From: Zingiber officinale
Taxonomy: Eukaryota; Streptophyta; Magnoliopsida; Zingiberales; Zingiberaceae
Assembly (NCBI RefSeq): GCF_018446385.1
Contig: NC_055987.1
Location: forward strand, 8,207,705-8,271,704
Length of the DNA stretch: 64,000 nt
Reading direction: 5' to 3'
How positions within the stretch are numbered: position 1 is the stretch's first letter; each line of letters begins with the position of its first letter. The notes below the pieces were generated by a model, which was given only the letters and a program-made list of their open reading frames with translations, was not told where the DNA came from and searched no databases. A program made the position numbers and the translations under genes. Below are positions 31,101 through 42,600 of this stretch, in pieces.

Positions 31101-32791
31101 CTTCCACCAAATCCTGACAAAATGTATAGCACACCAATTTTTGCTGCACAGAAAGAAGAAAAAATTGAGATTCATATCCAACATTCTGTAGCAGATTATA
31201 GGTCTAAGAAATTGGTCCCAAACTCAATAGAGGATGAAGAAACATTTGACAATGATATAAAAGCATAAGCAACTAAAAATGAAGGAGATCGGGTTCTGTG
31301 TGAGATTTCTTCTGATATCCTCTACTAAGCTACAATGGAATAATGTTTTATGCAAAAAATCAAGATTCACCATCATTTGGTAGACTATTATTGGCCTATT
31401 AGAAAGAAAATACAAAATGCTAGTAGGTTACTTCGTACCAAATCCGAATTCTTGCTCAAGTCGTATTCCTATTAAGATAAGGCTCAACATATTAGCAAGC
31501 ACATGAACAAGTCCAGCGTGTAGCCAAATGCATACAAGTAGGCGCCATCCTTGGTGCTCCTGGACCACTTTCTGCACATCTAAAGCCCCCATCTTCTTCA
31601 ACCTGATAATTTCAAGTTTATTAAATATGTTAAAAAGAAGTATGAAATAACAAGCATTCATTTGTTTTCAACTAGGCACATTATGGTAAAAAGAAGTAAA
31701 TAATTCATAATTGGCAACTATTTTAACCCATTTCAGCAAATAATTAAAAGTTAAAATATTGAACGCTTCTTCACTTATTTCTTGGTTGAAGAGGCTTTAG
31801 GAGTTGCTGTCTAGCAGATGTATCTACAAACAAAAGGTGCAAACTAAAATTAAGACGAGAATACTAGAGAATAAATGGAACTAATATGAGAATGTTCCCC
31901 TGCTAAAATCTACTAGCCATCCATATATTGCAGTCATTCAAAACAAATTACAAGGATCTCAAATGAGAAGCACAAGTATGACCTTTGCTAAACAATAACA
32001 TCAGGACTAGAACTGGATTAAAACTAAAAAACCAATTGCCAGAATGCTTCAAATGTAGGAAATTGGATAGTCAAAATGATTTTACATTTTGAAAAAGGCA
32101 TAACTATTGAATGTTAGTTTGTAGCAGTTTAAAATAAATAGATAATTTCTCATTCACATTATGAAGGAGTAACAACTTCATGCACAAAAGAAAAGAACCT
32201 TAAAGAGTTGAGGAACCAAGACAACATTAGTGACCTGATTTCATGTTATAGACTAGAATGTACTTCCAATCAGGATTAATTCACATTTCTGAGAATCATA
32301 AGTCACCATGTACTGTCAAAAAATTGCAATTCGAAATAGCTCAAAAGGTCAATCTTTTATCCTATTTTCCAAGATTAAGCAGGCAACAAATGCGACAAAA
32401 ACTAACAATATGAAAATATAACGTAATTTATACAACTTAAGAAGGAGAAGAGGGCAACCTACGTGAAGGACGATGGCCCCAACAAGGGATTCTCCTTAAT
32501 GGATTGAAAGGCGAACCTGCCGAGAAATAAGCCAACACAAAGCCCGGGGGTATTCTCGGGACAGTCGTTCACGTACATTATGACACCGAACACGGCGATG
32601 TTAGCCAGGACGATAGTCGGCGCCAACCAGGGAGTCCACCGCCGAAATGGCAGGCTGTCGGCCGGGAGCGAGCGACGCTGATCTGACAGCTGCGGCGGAG
32701 GGACCGGCGAAGAGGCCCAGCTGTGCTCGAAGTCCCCTGGCCGCATCTGGATCTTAACCTCGAACTGCGACGCGGCGGGCTCTTTCCCCAT
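28108..32791 (-). CDS. RBL: Rhomboid-like intramembrane serine protease
   Basis: Five minus-strand exons encode 349 residues: 32791-32463, 31602-31439, 31143-30980, 30872-30613, 28240-28108. The N-terminal 50 residues are a proline-rich cytosolic leader, then TM1 ([20 protein letters not shown], 55-74). The L1 loop and TM2 carry [20 protein letters not shown] (128-147) with the HxxxxHxxxN framework. The catalytic serine is S195 in VGASGALFG and the catalytic histidine H247 in DNFAHIGGF, so the protease should be active. Further helices follow, and the end has the plant-specific cysteine-rich tail ([15 protein letters not shown]). Length and order match Arabidopsis RBL1/RBL2-type proteins of the Golgi/endomembrane system, which cut single-pass membrane substrates. 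The substrate is unknown. Intron 4 (28241-30612) is the largest. It starts divergently from SEC24. Confidence 0.94.
29405..29427. repeat. (TG)n microsatellite in rhomboid intron 4
   Basis: About eleven TG dinucleotides in a row, not interrupted. Otherwise the 2.4-kb intron shows nothing recognisable. Confidence 0.85.
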
Positions 32792-33670
32792 GCCCCTCCC
32801 GCAGGATTGGAAATATCAACGATACTGTCTAACAAATCCAGCAAACAAAAACAAAATTAAAAAGCAAACATCGATAAATCGAGGGATCAAAGGGAGGACG
32901 AGGAGATCGAGAGCAAGGAATGAGGGATTACTTGCCGCATCGCAATTTGAAGATGAGGCAATACCAAGGACAGCACGGAGGGAAAAGGGAAAAAACACGA
33001 CGATGCCAGTTATTAGAATTCGTTTCTTGATTCCTACACCGCGCAAAACTTGGCTTTTCTCGTTTGCGGTGGAAACGCTCGGTATACCCGCACTTTGCGC
33101 AAATGTATTTATTATTATTATTATTTAAATAATAATAATAATAATAATAAGGACACTAGTAAACCTTGACTCGCTTACCTTAATTTTTTTTAAAAATGTT
33201 TTAAATAATATCCCATCGTGATCTTAAACTTACTATATATATATATTATTTATTAATTTAATAAAATTGTGGATTCAACGGTTCAACCGCTCAGCCGTGA
33301 TCGGGTCAATATTTTTCTATTATTTTCTTTTCGCGACGGGTTGGTGATCCGTGTCGCCCCGGTCCGTACTTCTGCACTTTACGCTGGAGCCGCAAAGCCA
33401 ACCTGCCAACCTCGTAACGTATCACCGCCAGGTCCCACCCGGTGACGCACGCCGCTGTCTCCACGTTGTCCCACCAATGTCCTCACGCCACCTCGGACAT
33501 TATTTCGTCATCCGGCATGCCTTTTTCTGGAAGCTTTGGCTTGCCCATGTCCCTCTCACTTGATCCCCTCCCCGGAGTCTCTCAGATCCCGATCTGCCGT
33601 CTCTCTTCCACTCTAGAGCACCACGCCTCCGCCGTCTCTTCTCCCCCACCCATTATCCTAACCCTAAATC
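32792..33670. promoter_or_regulatory. Shared divergent promoter of RBL and SEC24
   Basis: 879 bp separate the two start codons, so both promoters and 5' UTRs must fit here. At 33106-33150 a run of TTA repeats meets a run of TAA repeats around ATTTAAAT, making an almost perfect AT palindrome that could extrude. The SEC24 side (33340-33670) is GC- and pyrimidine-rich with CTCTCTTCCACTC and ends ACCCTAAATC just before the ATG. No clear TATA box is seen on either side. Confidence 0.5.
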
Positions 33671-36600
33671 ATGGAGTCGCCCTTCGTGTCGGGGCCTTCC
33701 GGCCCGAGGCCGGGCTCCTCCCCCTCCGCCAACCCCAACGTTGTCGCCGTCGCCGCCGCCACCGCCGCCGCCGCCCAGTTCGCAGGGCCACTGATGCCTT
33801 TTACAGCACCGAGCGCCTCCGTGCCGCGACCGTTTTCCGCTCCTCCCCCAGCGTCCTCCCACCGGGGGCCTCCTCCAGCCTTAGCGTCTCGACCGCCGCC
33901 ATCGGCGGCTTTTGCGGCTGCGATCGCGGACAGTAACGGGCATTCGTTTGACAACCTGGATGCGCCTCGGATTTCCCAAACCACTCCGGCGCAGCGAACT
34001 CCGCCAGAGAACGCCCCGACGTTGGCCACGGCGCCTCCTTCTGTCGTCCTTCCTCGTGTTCATTCGATTGGAAGGAGCACGAATGCAGCTGCCGCGCCTG
34101 TGTCTGCGCCGTTGTCGCTTCCGTTTGCTAGGCCACAGACTTTGCAGACGCCCTTATCTGGGCCGCGGCCGACGCAGCCACCTTTTGCTAGACCGCCACC
34201 ATCGCAGCGACCCATTTCCGTACCGCCGACCTCGCAGCCCCCTCTTTCCCGGCCATCTATTCCTCAACAGCCTGCCGCAGGACCGCCAACCTCACAGTCA
34301 TTTGGAGGATCGTCGAGTTTGCAGCCCTTCAGTGCGTCGTCGACCTTGCAGCCGCCCTTAGCTGGAATCCCGCCTTCACAGCCCACCTTTGCCCGGTCGA
34401 CCGTGCAGCCGCCTTTAGCTGGAATCCTGCCTTCACAACTCACCTTAGTCGGGCCGACAGCATCACAACCAACCTTCGCCGGATCATCAACCTCGCAACC
34501 ACTTGGTAGGCCACCGATCCCACAGCCGTACATGGGAATCCCAACCTCTCAGCCATATGCTGGAAGGCCTTCTTCGCCACTGTATGAAGGTCCATTACCT
34601 ACACGGCCATTCTCAGGGCCTCCGACCACAGGTGCTCCTTTTGAGGCGCCAGCTTGGTCATCACAACCACAGGAGGTTGGTGAATTTGATTTCTGAATAA
34701 ATAAGTTATCCGCCTACAAATACATTAGCAGGAAGTTATTTTGTTTCTTTCTCTTACTGGTCATAAGCATCAATTTAACTTGATGCTCTTCCTTCTATGT
34801 CGTTTTGGTTAGCACCATGCAATTTTGTGGTTCGCAGTCGGTAGCAATATGTACTGAATTAATAGAATAAGAGTTGATGCCATGATAATCCTTAAATTTG
34901 GTGTTAGATGGCTGCTTCCGTGCCTGGTTTTGGTCAAACACCTCCTAGAATGTTCAGCATGCCACCTCGTGCACCAGGCCAAACTCTACCTTCTGTTCCT
35001 TCTGCTATGGGGCACTTATCTCTTGCAGGCTCACGAGTATCAATGTCACAAAAGATCAATCCTAACCAAGTTCCACGACCCCTGCCTAGTTCATCAATCA
35101 TATACTATGAGACTCGACAAGGAAATCAAGCAAACTTTCCTCCGGTAGACACTCATCTGCTATCTTTACTTGTAAAGCATATGTCTACTTTTGTCTTATT
35201 CTCCTTACATCTGCTTACTAGATCTCCTATCTTCGTTAATGCATTTCCTCAAATGATTTCTGACTTTTCTGATTGTAGCCTGCCAATAGCAATTTTATTG
35301 CTAATGACACTGGTAATTGCAGTCCTCGTTTAATGAGGTGCACCATGAACAAGGTATGGTTTCTAGACATATTCTTTATGCAGGTTGCTCAGAATAAGTT
35401 CCTTTAAGCTTAACCAAGCTCATTATTTGATAGATACCATGCACGGGAGATCTTCTATCTACATCTAGCATGCCTTTAGCTTTACTAGTTCAACCATTGG
35501 CACTACTGCATCCATCTGAGGAGCCTATTGAAGTAACGTATCTCTCTTTTTTGGTCACGATGAGCATTTGTTGGTTATTACTAATGCAGCAACTACAAGT
35601 TGTAGCCTTGACATTACCATCATCTCTTGCAAAACTTAATCAATCAAGAACCAACCATTTATACAATAGAAGTTCCATGGTTCATTGTAAACTTGTGCTA
35701 AAAGCTCGAGCAGTTAGCAAAGCTACTAATTCATATAATGGGCCACCACATTGTCCATATAGGGGATTAATGGACGTGAAGCATTTCTGTTTCAACAAGA
35801 TCAAAGTAGACTCATAAGATGAATAATATATGAGAATGAATGCATAACAAAGTAACTGTACACAAACATACTTTGACAAATTATATGATCTACTAATCAT
35901 TAGTTCCATCTGTCAATACCATGATGTGAATGCAAACCCCCAATACTAATGAAGTAGAATCCACCTTGCTCTTCCAGGAATGGTATCCACACCTATTGAG
36001 GGCATGACACTAACAAAGACTGATCCACAATCATCTTTGTCAACTTGTTAATCCCATCGTTAGAGGAATTAAAACAAGTTTCAGGTTCAAAGACATGGAG
36101 ACATTCCTTGATAACTGTTGTTGCATCCCATCAACGAAAAAATCCTGACCATCAACAACTACCAAACTTGGAGGGAAAATGAGTATAAGAAAAGTACTTC
36201 AACACTTAGAAGATAAGAACACTGCTGGATACTGCCATTGCTGATATAGTTGCAACTGATCAGTTTTTGTAAGGGAACAGGAAGAAATAAGGAATGGGTG
36301 AAGTATCACAAAACTGCTACAATAAAATGACTTGTAATTAGTGTCACCATTTGCTAAGTATGGACTTTGACATTGTTTTCCTTCAGATTTATAGTTAGAC
36401 CATGAGCCGTAGGATCACCATGAGGTTGCTCCCTAAAACAACCTCTTCACTGTAGACTTCCTCCATGATATTATATTACCATCAGGCATTGATCATTTAC
36501 TCTTTCATTAGCATTTGATTGTAAAGGCATTAAAAACAGGAAGAAACTCATAACTAAACTATATATCTTATTATCTAATAAATTACAGAAATATATATTT

Positions 36601-39600
36601 ATAGTTATATGTTTACAAGAGATAAAGATAAGCTAGAGATAAAATAGGAAGATAAGCTAGCGATAAAATAGGAGATAAAATAGGAAGATAAGCTAGAGAT
36701 AAAATATGAGATCACATAGGAAGATAAGATAAGATATTCTACACTCCCCCTCAAGCTGGATGGTATATGTTATACATCCCAAGCTTGTCTATTAACCGGT
36801 CAAACATAGGCTTAAAGAGAGCCTTTGTAAGATTGTCTGCAACTGTGATAGGTACATAGGAAATTTCAATAATGCCTTCATCAATTTTCTTAATGAAATG
36901 TAGGTCAATCTCAACATGCTTCGTTTTCTCATGATGGACATGGTTGTGTGAAATTGAGATCGTAGCTTTGTTGTCACACCAAATAATTATGGAACTTTGC
37001 TTCGGTATGTGTAGTTCTTCAAGGAGTTGTTTCAGCCAAAGGGCTTCACATATACCAAGAGTAGTGGAACAAAGCTCGGCCTCGTCACTACTTCTTGCTA
37101 CAATAGACTACTTCTTACTTCGCCAAGTGACCAGATTTTCGAACACAAAAGAACAATAAAATGAAGTGGATCTCCGATCATTCGGACACCTTGCCCAATT
37201 AGCATCAACAAATACTTCAACATTTCTTGTGACATTCTTTCTTAACATCAACCCTCTACCAAGAGTTCCCTTTAGATACTTTAAAATTATGTTTGTAGCA
37301 TTCAAGTGACATTGATACGGTGAGTGCATAAATTGACTAATACAGGTCTAGTGTGTGCAAGATAAATCAATCTACTAGCAAGTCATTAAAATATGCCTCG
37401 GTCTACTGGTGAATCTTCTGAATGAGTCTCAAGTTTTACATTTGGATCCATCGGTGTATCAACGGGTTTACATCCCATTAACCTGGTGTCTCTTAGTAAG
37501 TCGAGAATATATTTTCGTTGTGAGATGAATATTCCTTCCATGCTTTGAGCAACTTCCATTCTAAGGAAAAATCTAAGTTTTCCAAGATCCTTCATTTTAA
37601 ATGTTGTTGCAAGATGTTTCTTTATCCTTTCCATCTCTTCAAGGTTATTACTGGTGATTATAATGTCATCTTCATAAACAATCAGTATGACAATCTTATC
37701 CTTTACTCTATGGTGAAATAGAGTATGGTCGGTGTGAGCTTGCTTGTAACCAAGTTGCTGAACCGTCTTGGCAAACCTGTCAAACCAAGCCTTAGGGGAT
37801 TACTTTAGACAGTAGAGAGTCTTCTTTAGACATCAAACTGAGGCTTCTTTATTCTTGTTGAACTCAGATCCATGTACACCTCTTCTGCTAGATCATCGTT
37901 GAAAAAGACATTCTTGACGTCTAGTTGGTGAAGTGGCCAATCTAAGTTTGTTGCAAGAGATAGCAATACCCGAATAGTGTTGATATTTGCCACAACAGCA
38001 AAACTCTCTTGGTAGTCAATTCCATAAATTTGAGTGTACCCCTTGGCCACGAGACGGGCTTTGTATCTTTCAATCGAACCATTGCTTTTGCACTTAATCG
38101 TGAAGACCCCACCTGCAGCCAACCGGGTTCTTTCCTATTGGTCGATTGACTATGTCCCATGTATCGTTGTTTTCCAAAGCTTTGATCTCTTCATAGACTA
38201 TTGTACACCAATATTTGTGTTTAAGAGCCTCGTCAATATTAGCTAGTATTGCTGTTTCTGAGAGATTTATTACCAAAGCACGCATATGTCTAGATAAATG
38301 AGAGTATCCTAAAAAATTTGAGATAGGATGTTGAGTACACATACGAGTACCTTTACAAAGTGTGATTGACATATCCAATTGTGGCAGCTTAGTATCATCA
38401 GGACCAAAACTTAAGCCAGGAGTGAGGCGATGGAGATATCAAATCAGACTTGGTTTCTATGTGCTTACTTCTGTTGTAGTACTAGTGTGATACGGGAAGA
38501 TATTTGAGGTGATTATGGATTTTCGTGACTTGGAATTTCTAGATTTGCAGAAGGAGGGTAATCTTGAATTTCTGAATTTTGAATTTTTGGGTCTTGTGGA
38601 AGTAAGATAGATTCCTTATTTTATCGAGTTAAGATCTCCCCTGAGCTCGATTAGGAGGTGAATTTGTTTCCCAAAAATATTCTCAATTAGTTAGAGAAAT
38701 ATGTGATAGGGACAAATTTTTAATCAGAGACTCCCTTGGTAGAAGGCTTTGAATAAAAGGATTGATGTTTAAAAAAGGTGATGTCTCTAGAGATAAAATG
38801 TTTTCTCTTTGAAGGAGAATAACATCTATAACCTTTTTTAGTGGAAGAGTACCCAACAAAAACGAACTTGTGACTTTTAGGATCTAACTTAGACCTAATT
38901 TGATTATCAGTATTCTAAATGGCTGTTGAGGCGGCCGCCTAAGCGGGAGGCGGGCATCAACTGCACCGCCTTAGGCTGAGGCGGTGCTTTAGGCAGTAAC
39001 TCACGTTTTTCCACCACCGCCATGCTTGGAGTCGCCACTATTGCCGTTTCTCCACTGCGATACGTCCGGATGCATGTCTTGGGCCCGACGACGAGTTTGG
39101 ATGGGTTACGCAAGCCTGGACGCGGTGTCCGGGCCCTGCAACGCATTCGGACTCATCGCGACCCATCGCTCGAGCTCGGCAACGGACCCGGAGGCGTCCC
39201 ACGAACCCGGCGATAGGCTTCGACATTGCTCGGACCCAATGACACGTCCGAACTCATTGCACGGTCTTTGTGATGTGTCAAACTTGTCGCCCGACTGAAA
39301 CAGAGTACGCGGGTAAATTGTAAGTTAGGATTTAATTAAATTATTTTATGTTAAGAATTTTAATCAACTCCTAACTATGATTGAGATAATTTAAATAGAA
39401 TTAATTAAAACCTAATAAAATTATCCTATTAATTTAATATATATAATTATTTTTAAATATTTAGATCAAATATTTAATTTTAAATTAATATAATTGATTA
39501 AAAGTAAATATTATAAAGAATAATGATTATTTATAATATTATGTATAAAAAAAGTAAAAAAATTCAACCGCCTAGGCGGCCGAGGCAGTAGGCGGTCACT

Positions 39601-42600
39601 GCCGCCATTTACAACACTGTTGATTATGAATATGAACGAAAATCGAGCATCCAAATATACGTAAAGGAAGATCAGAAAATATATGAGATTTTGGAAACCA
39701 TTCTTAAAGAGTGGAAATTGGGGTTTTAAATTTTAACACCCTAGATCGTAACCGATTTATCAAATAGCAAGCAGTTAAAATAGCATCCCAAAAATATTTA
39801 TTTAGATTGCTAGTAAAAAGTAGTATACGAGCAACTTCTAGAAGATGATGATGTTTTCTTTCAGATACACCATTTTGTTGTGGTGTATTGACATATGAGC
39901 TTTGATGAATAATAACCCTTTTTGAAGAAAAATCATTTAGTGAGGAATTAATAAATTTGGTTCCATTATTAGTTCGAAGAATTTGGATACGAGAGTTAAA
40001 TTACGTGAGAATCATGTTATAAAATTACTCAAATATATGAACAACTTTTAGATTTTTCATGTAAAAGAAATATCCAACAAATCTGAGAATGGTCATTAAT
40101 GAAGGAAATAAGCCACCTTTTATTTGAAATTGAAGAAATACGTGAAGGACCCCATAGGTCACTATGAACAGGGGAAAAAAATTTCGAAGCATGATATGAA
40201 TGAATTGAAAAAGGAACCCTAGTGTGTTTAGCTAATTGATAGATTTCACACACAAAGTGATCTGAAGGAAGAAACAATGAAGGAAATAAGCGATGCATAT
40301 AAGAGAAGCTAGGATGGCCAAGGCGATGATGGAGTAACTTTATTTGGTGGTGGCGGTGAGAAGAGACCAAACTACGAACAACTTAACAACAGGAATTTTC
40401 AGAGTTAGCACATAGAAAGTAGTGCAATCCAGCCACTTCAGCAGCACACCCAATCGTCTTTCCTGAGTTCCAATCCTAAAAAACACATGAGTTTTGGAAA
40501 AAATTAGCCACAATATCTGAACCCCGAGTTAGTTTGCTAATTGAGAGTAAGTTATATGACAACTTGGGAACAAATAAAATTTTATGCAGCAAAAGATTAA
40601 GACTAAGAGTCACAGTTCCAATTCCCGCTACTAGTAAATCAGATCTATCAGCCAAAGTAACAGTACGAGTACTAGAATATCGACTGTATGAAGAAAAAAT
40701 AGTGCGAGTACCTGACATATGCTCAGAAGAACCAAAATCAATAATCCAAGACTCACCCGATGTGGCTGACTCATTCATAGTAGAGGAGGAAATACCATGA
40801 GTCATCAAGGATATAAAGGATGAGAACATTTGACCAATCTGAATGAGTTGGGCCTGGGTGAAGGTCAAAGATGATAAGATGCTGCATCGGATTTGGCTGC
40901 AACCGGAGGCATGGATCTGTCAAAGTCGTGGTGGTGTTGTTCTTCACGACGGACCTCTAAAAAAATAGAATCAAGACTCGGGAGCAGTTTAATGCTTAGG
41001 ATGCTACCATGAACATAATCGAGAATAGGATTGAGTCCGGTCAAAAAATCATAGGTCCGTTCTTTTGCAAGTAATTTGCGATAGATTTCGTTGTTGGTAG
41101 TGACAGTCTAGGCTAACTGAGTAAAGAGATCAAGTTCCTACTAGAGTTTGGTTAGAGAATTGAAATATTGAGTGACTGTACAGTCATCTTGACGTAGATT
41201 TCTGAAACGATGTCGCAGATCGAACATTTGTGAAGAGTCCTCTAAATTTGAATAGGCTACGTTGACTGCGTCCCATATTGCTTTCGCCGTCGAATAGAGG
41301 AAATAAATCTCAGCTATGGTGTCGTCCATCAAGAGTAGGAGCCATGCCATTACCATGGAGTTCTGGATGTCCCAATTAGCAAAGGAAGGGTTGGTTGAAG
41401 ATGACTTGGGAATAGAACCATCAAGATAGCTGAAACGTCCCTTCCCTCGTTGAACGGATCTGGACCATTGAAGATAATTCCGGCCAAAGAGCTTAAAGCT
41501 AGTGACTTGAAGGGTAAAGAATTATCAAAATTAGTGGGAGTAATTATGGGGTTTGATTGGCCAATGTCCTAAGACACATCGGAATCATTCATCCTGCTCA
41601 CTTCTAAAAATTGAGTTTCCTCAAAAAATATTTTTTATTGCTCTGATACCATTAAAGAGCAATAAGTTGTTGCTTTGTTACCAAAAGGTCACGGGTTCGA
41701 ATCCTAGAAATAGCCTCTTGTAAAAAGTAGGGTAAGGCTACGTACAATGGATCCTTCCCGGGGACCTCGCATAGCGGGAGCTTCGTGCACTGGGCTGCCT
41801 TTTTTTTATATCATTAAAGAACTAAAAATAGGAAGAAACTCAGAACTAAACTATATATCTTATTATCTAATGAATTACAAGACATATATTTATAGTTATA
41901 TGTTTACAAGAGATAAAGATAAGCTAGCGATAAAATAGGAAGATAAGATAAGATATTCTACAGACTACTTTCTAGTATGTTTTTAAATATAAGCGAGATG
42001 ATTGAAATGGAGGAAAGCATCAGGTATTTTTTTGTGATCGTAAAGTACCTTTAAAACTTAAAGGAAAGTTTTACAAATATGACGGTTAGACCTGATATGT
42101 TATATGGAGTTGAATGTTAAGTTATGATGTGAGCACATGAGCGGAAGATGAGCATTGCAGAGATGAGGATGTTAAGGTGGATGTGCGAACATTCAAGGAT
42201 GGACAAGAAAAAGAAATGAAAATATTAGAGAGAAAGTCGGGGTTGCACCTATTGAGGGAAAACTCCGGGAGACACATTTAAGATGGTACAGATATGCATT
42301 TAGACGACCAATAATGTTCCAATTAGATGATGTGAAACTATGACAAATGTTCATATCAAATGAGGAAAAACAAGACCTAAAAAGACTTAACAATAAAATA
42401 AGATAAAATTCCAATGGCGTAGAATGATCCATATAGCCAACCCCACCTAATGGGATAAGGCTTGATTGTTGTTGTTTCTCATCTTGATGTAACATTTGGT
42501 GTCTATGATGAAATGTTGGATTGTGGCTATTGATTCGCATATGTACTATTGTCAATCTAAATATATTATTTGTCATGAACAAAAGGTTGATGCTTAGCCT

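Larger units (their letters stand above)
36528..41962 (-). mobile_element. Old Ty1/copia retrotransposon in SEC24 intron 4
   Basis: A fossil copia element on the minus strand. Its short LTRs are about 216 bp (36528-36743) and 151 bp (41812-41962); each starts TGTAGAATATC on the minus strand. Next to the left one is a polypurine tract (TTGAGGGGGAGTG, minus strand). Next to the right one is the primer site TGGTATCAGAGC (41640-41651), complementary to initiator tRNA-Met. Parts run in copia order on the minus strand: gag (about 41.4-41.1 kb), protease and integrase (about 40.9-39.7 kb), reverse transcriptase (about 38.4-37.4 kb), RNase H (37.3-37.1 kb). It is broken by many defects and by two later insertions, so it is ancient and dead. 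The LTRs differ mainly in the copy number of a GATAAGCTAG-GATAAAATAGG repeat. No target duplication was found. Confidence 0.85.

Noticed and set aside
31002-31268. Plus-strand frame of 88 codons
   Set aside because: It is antisense to rhomboid exon 3 and the adjacent intron. The minus strand carries the conserved GASG motif.
33442-34533. Alternative frames over the first SEC24 exon on both strands
   Set aside because: They are proline- or arginine-rich shadows of the long Pro/Gln-rich exon; only one frame splices into the rest of SEC24.
38907-39298. GC-rich open frames on both strands
   Set aside because: They fall within the hAT-type insert. The overlapping frames reflect base composition, not coding selection.
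41690-41710. tRNA gene suggested by a perfect B box GGGTTCGAATCC
   Set aside because: No cloverleaf arms can be drawn around it; the surrounding body and T-rich tail identify an Au SINE.
36528-41962. 5-bp target duplication for the copia element
   Set aside because: The bases next to the two LTRs do not match, so no duplication is claimed; the outer left end may be eroded.
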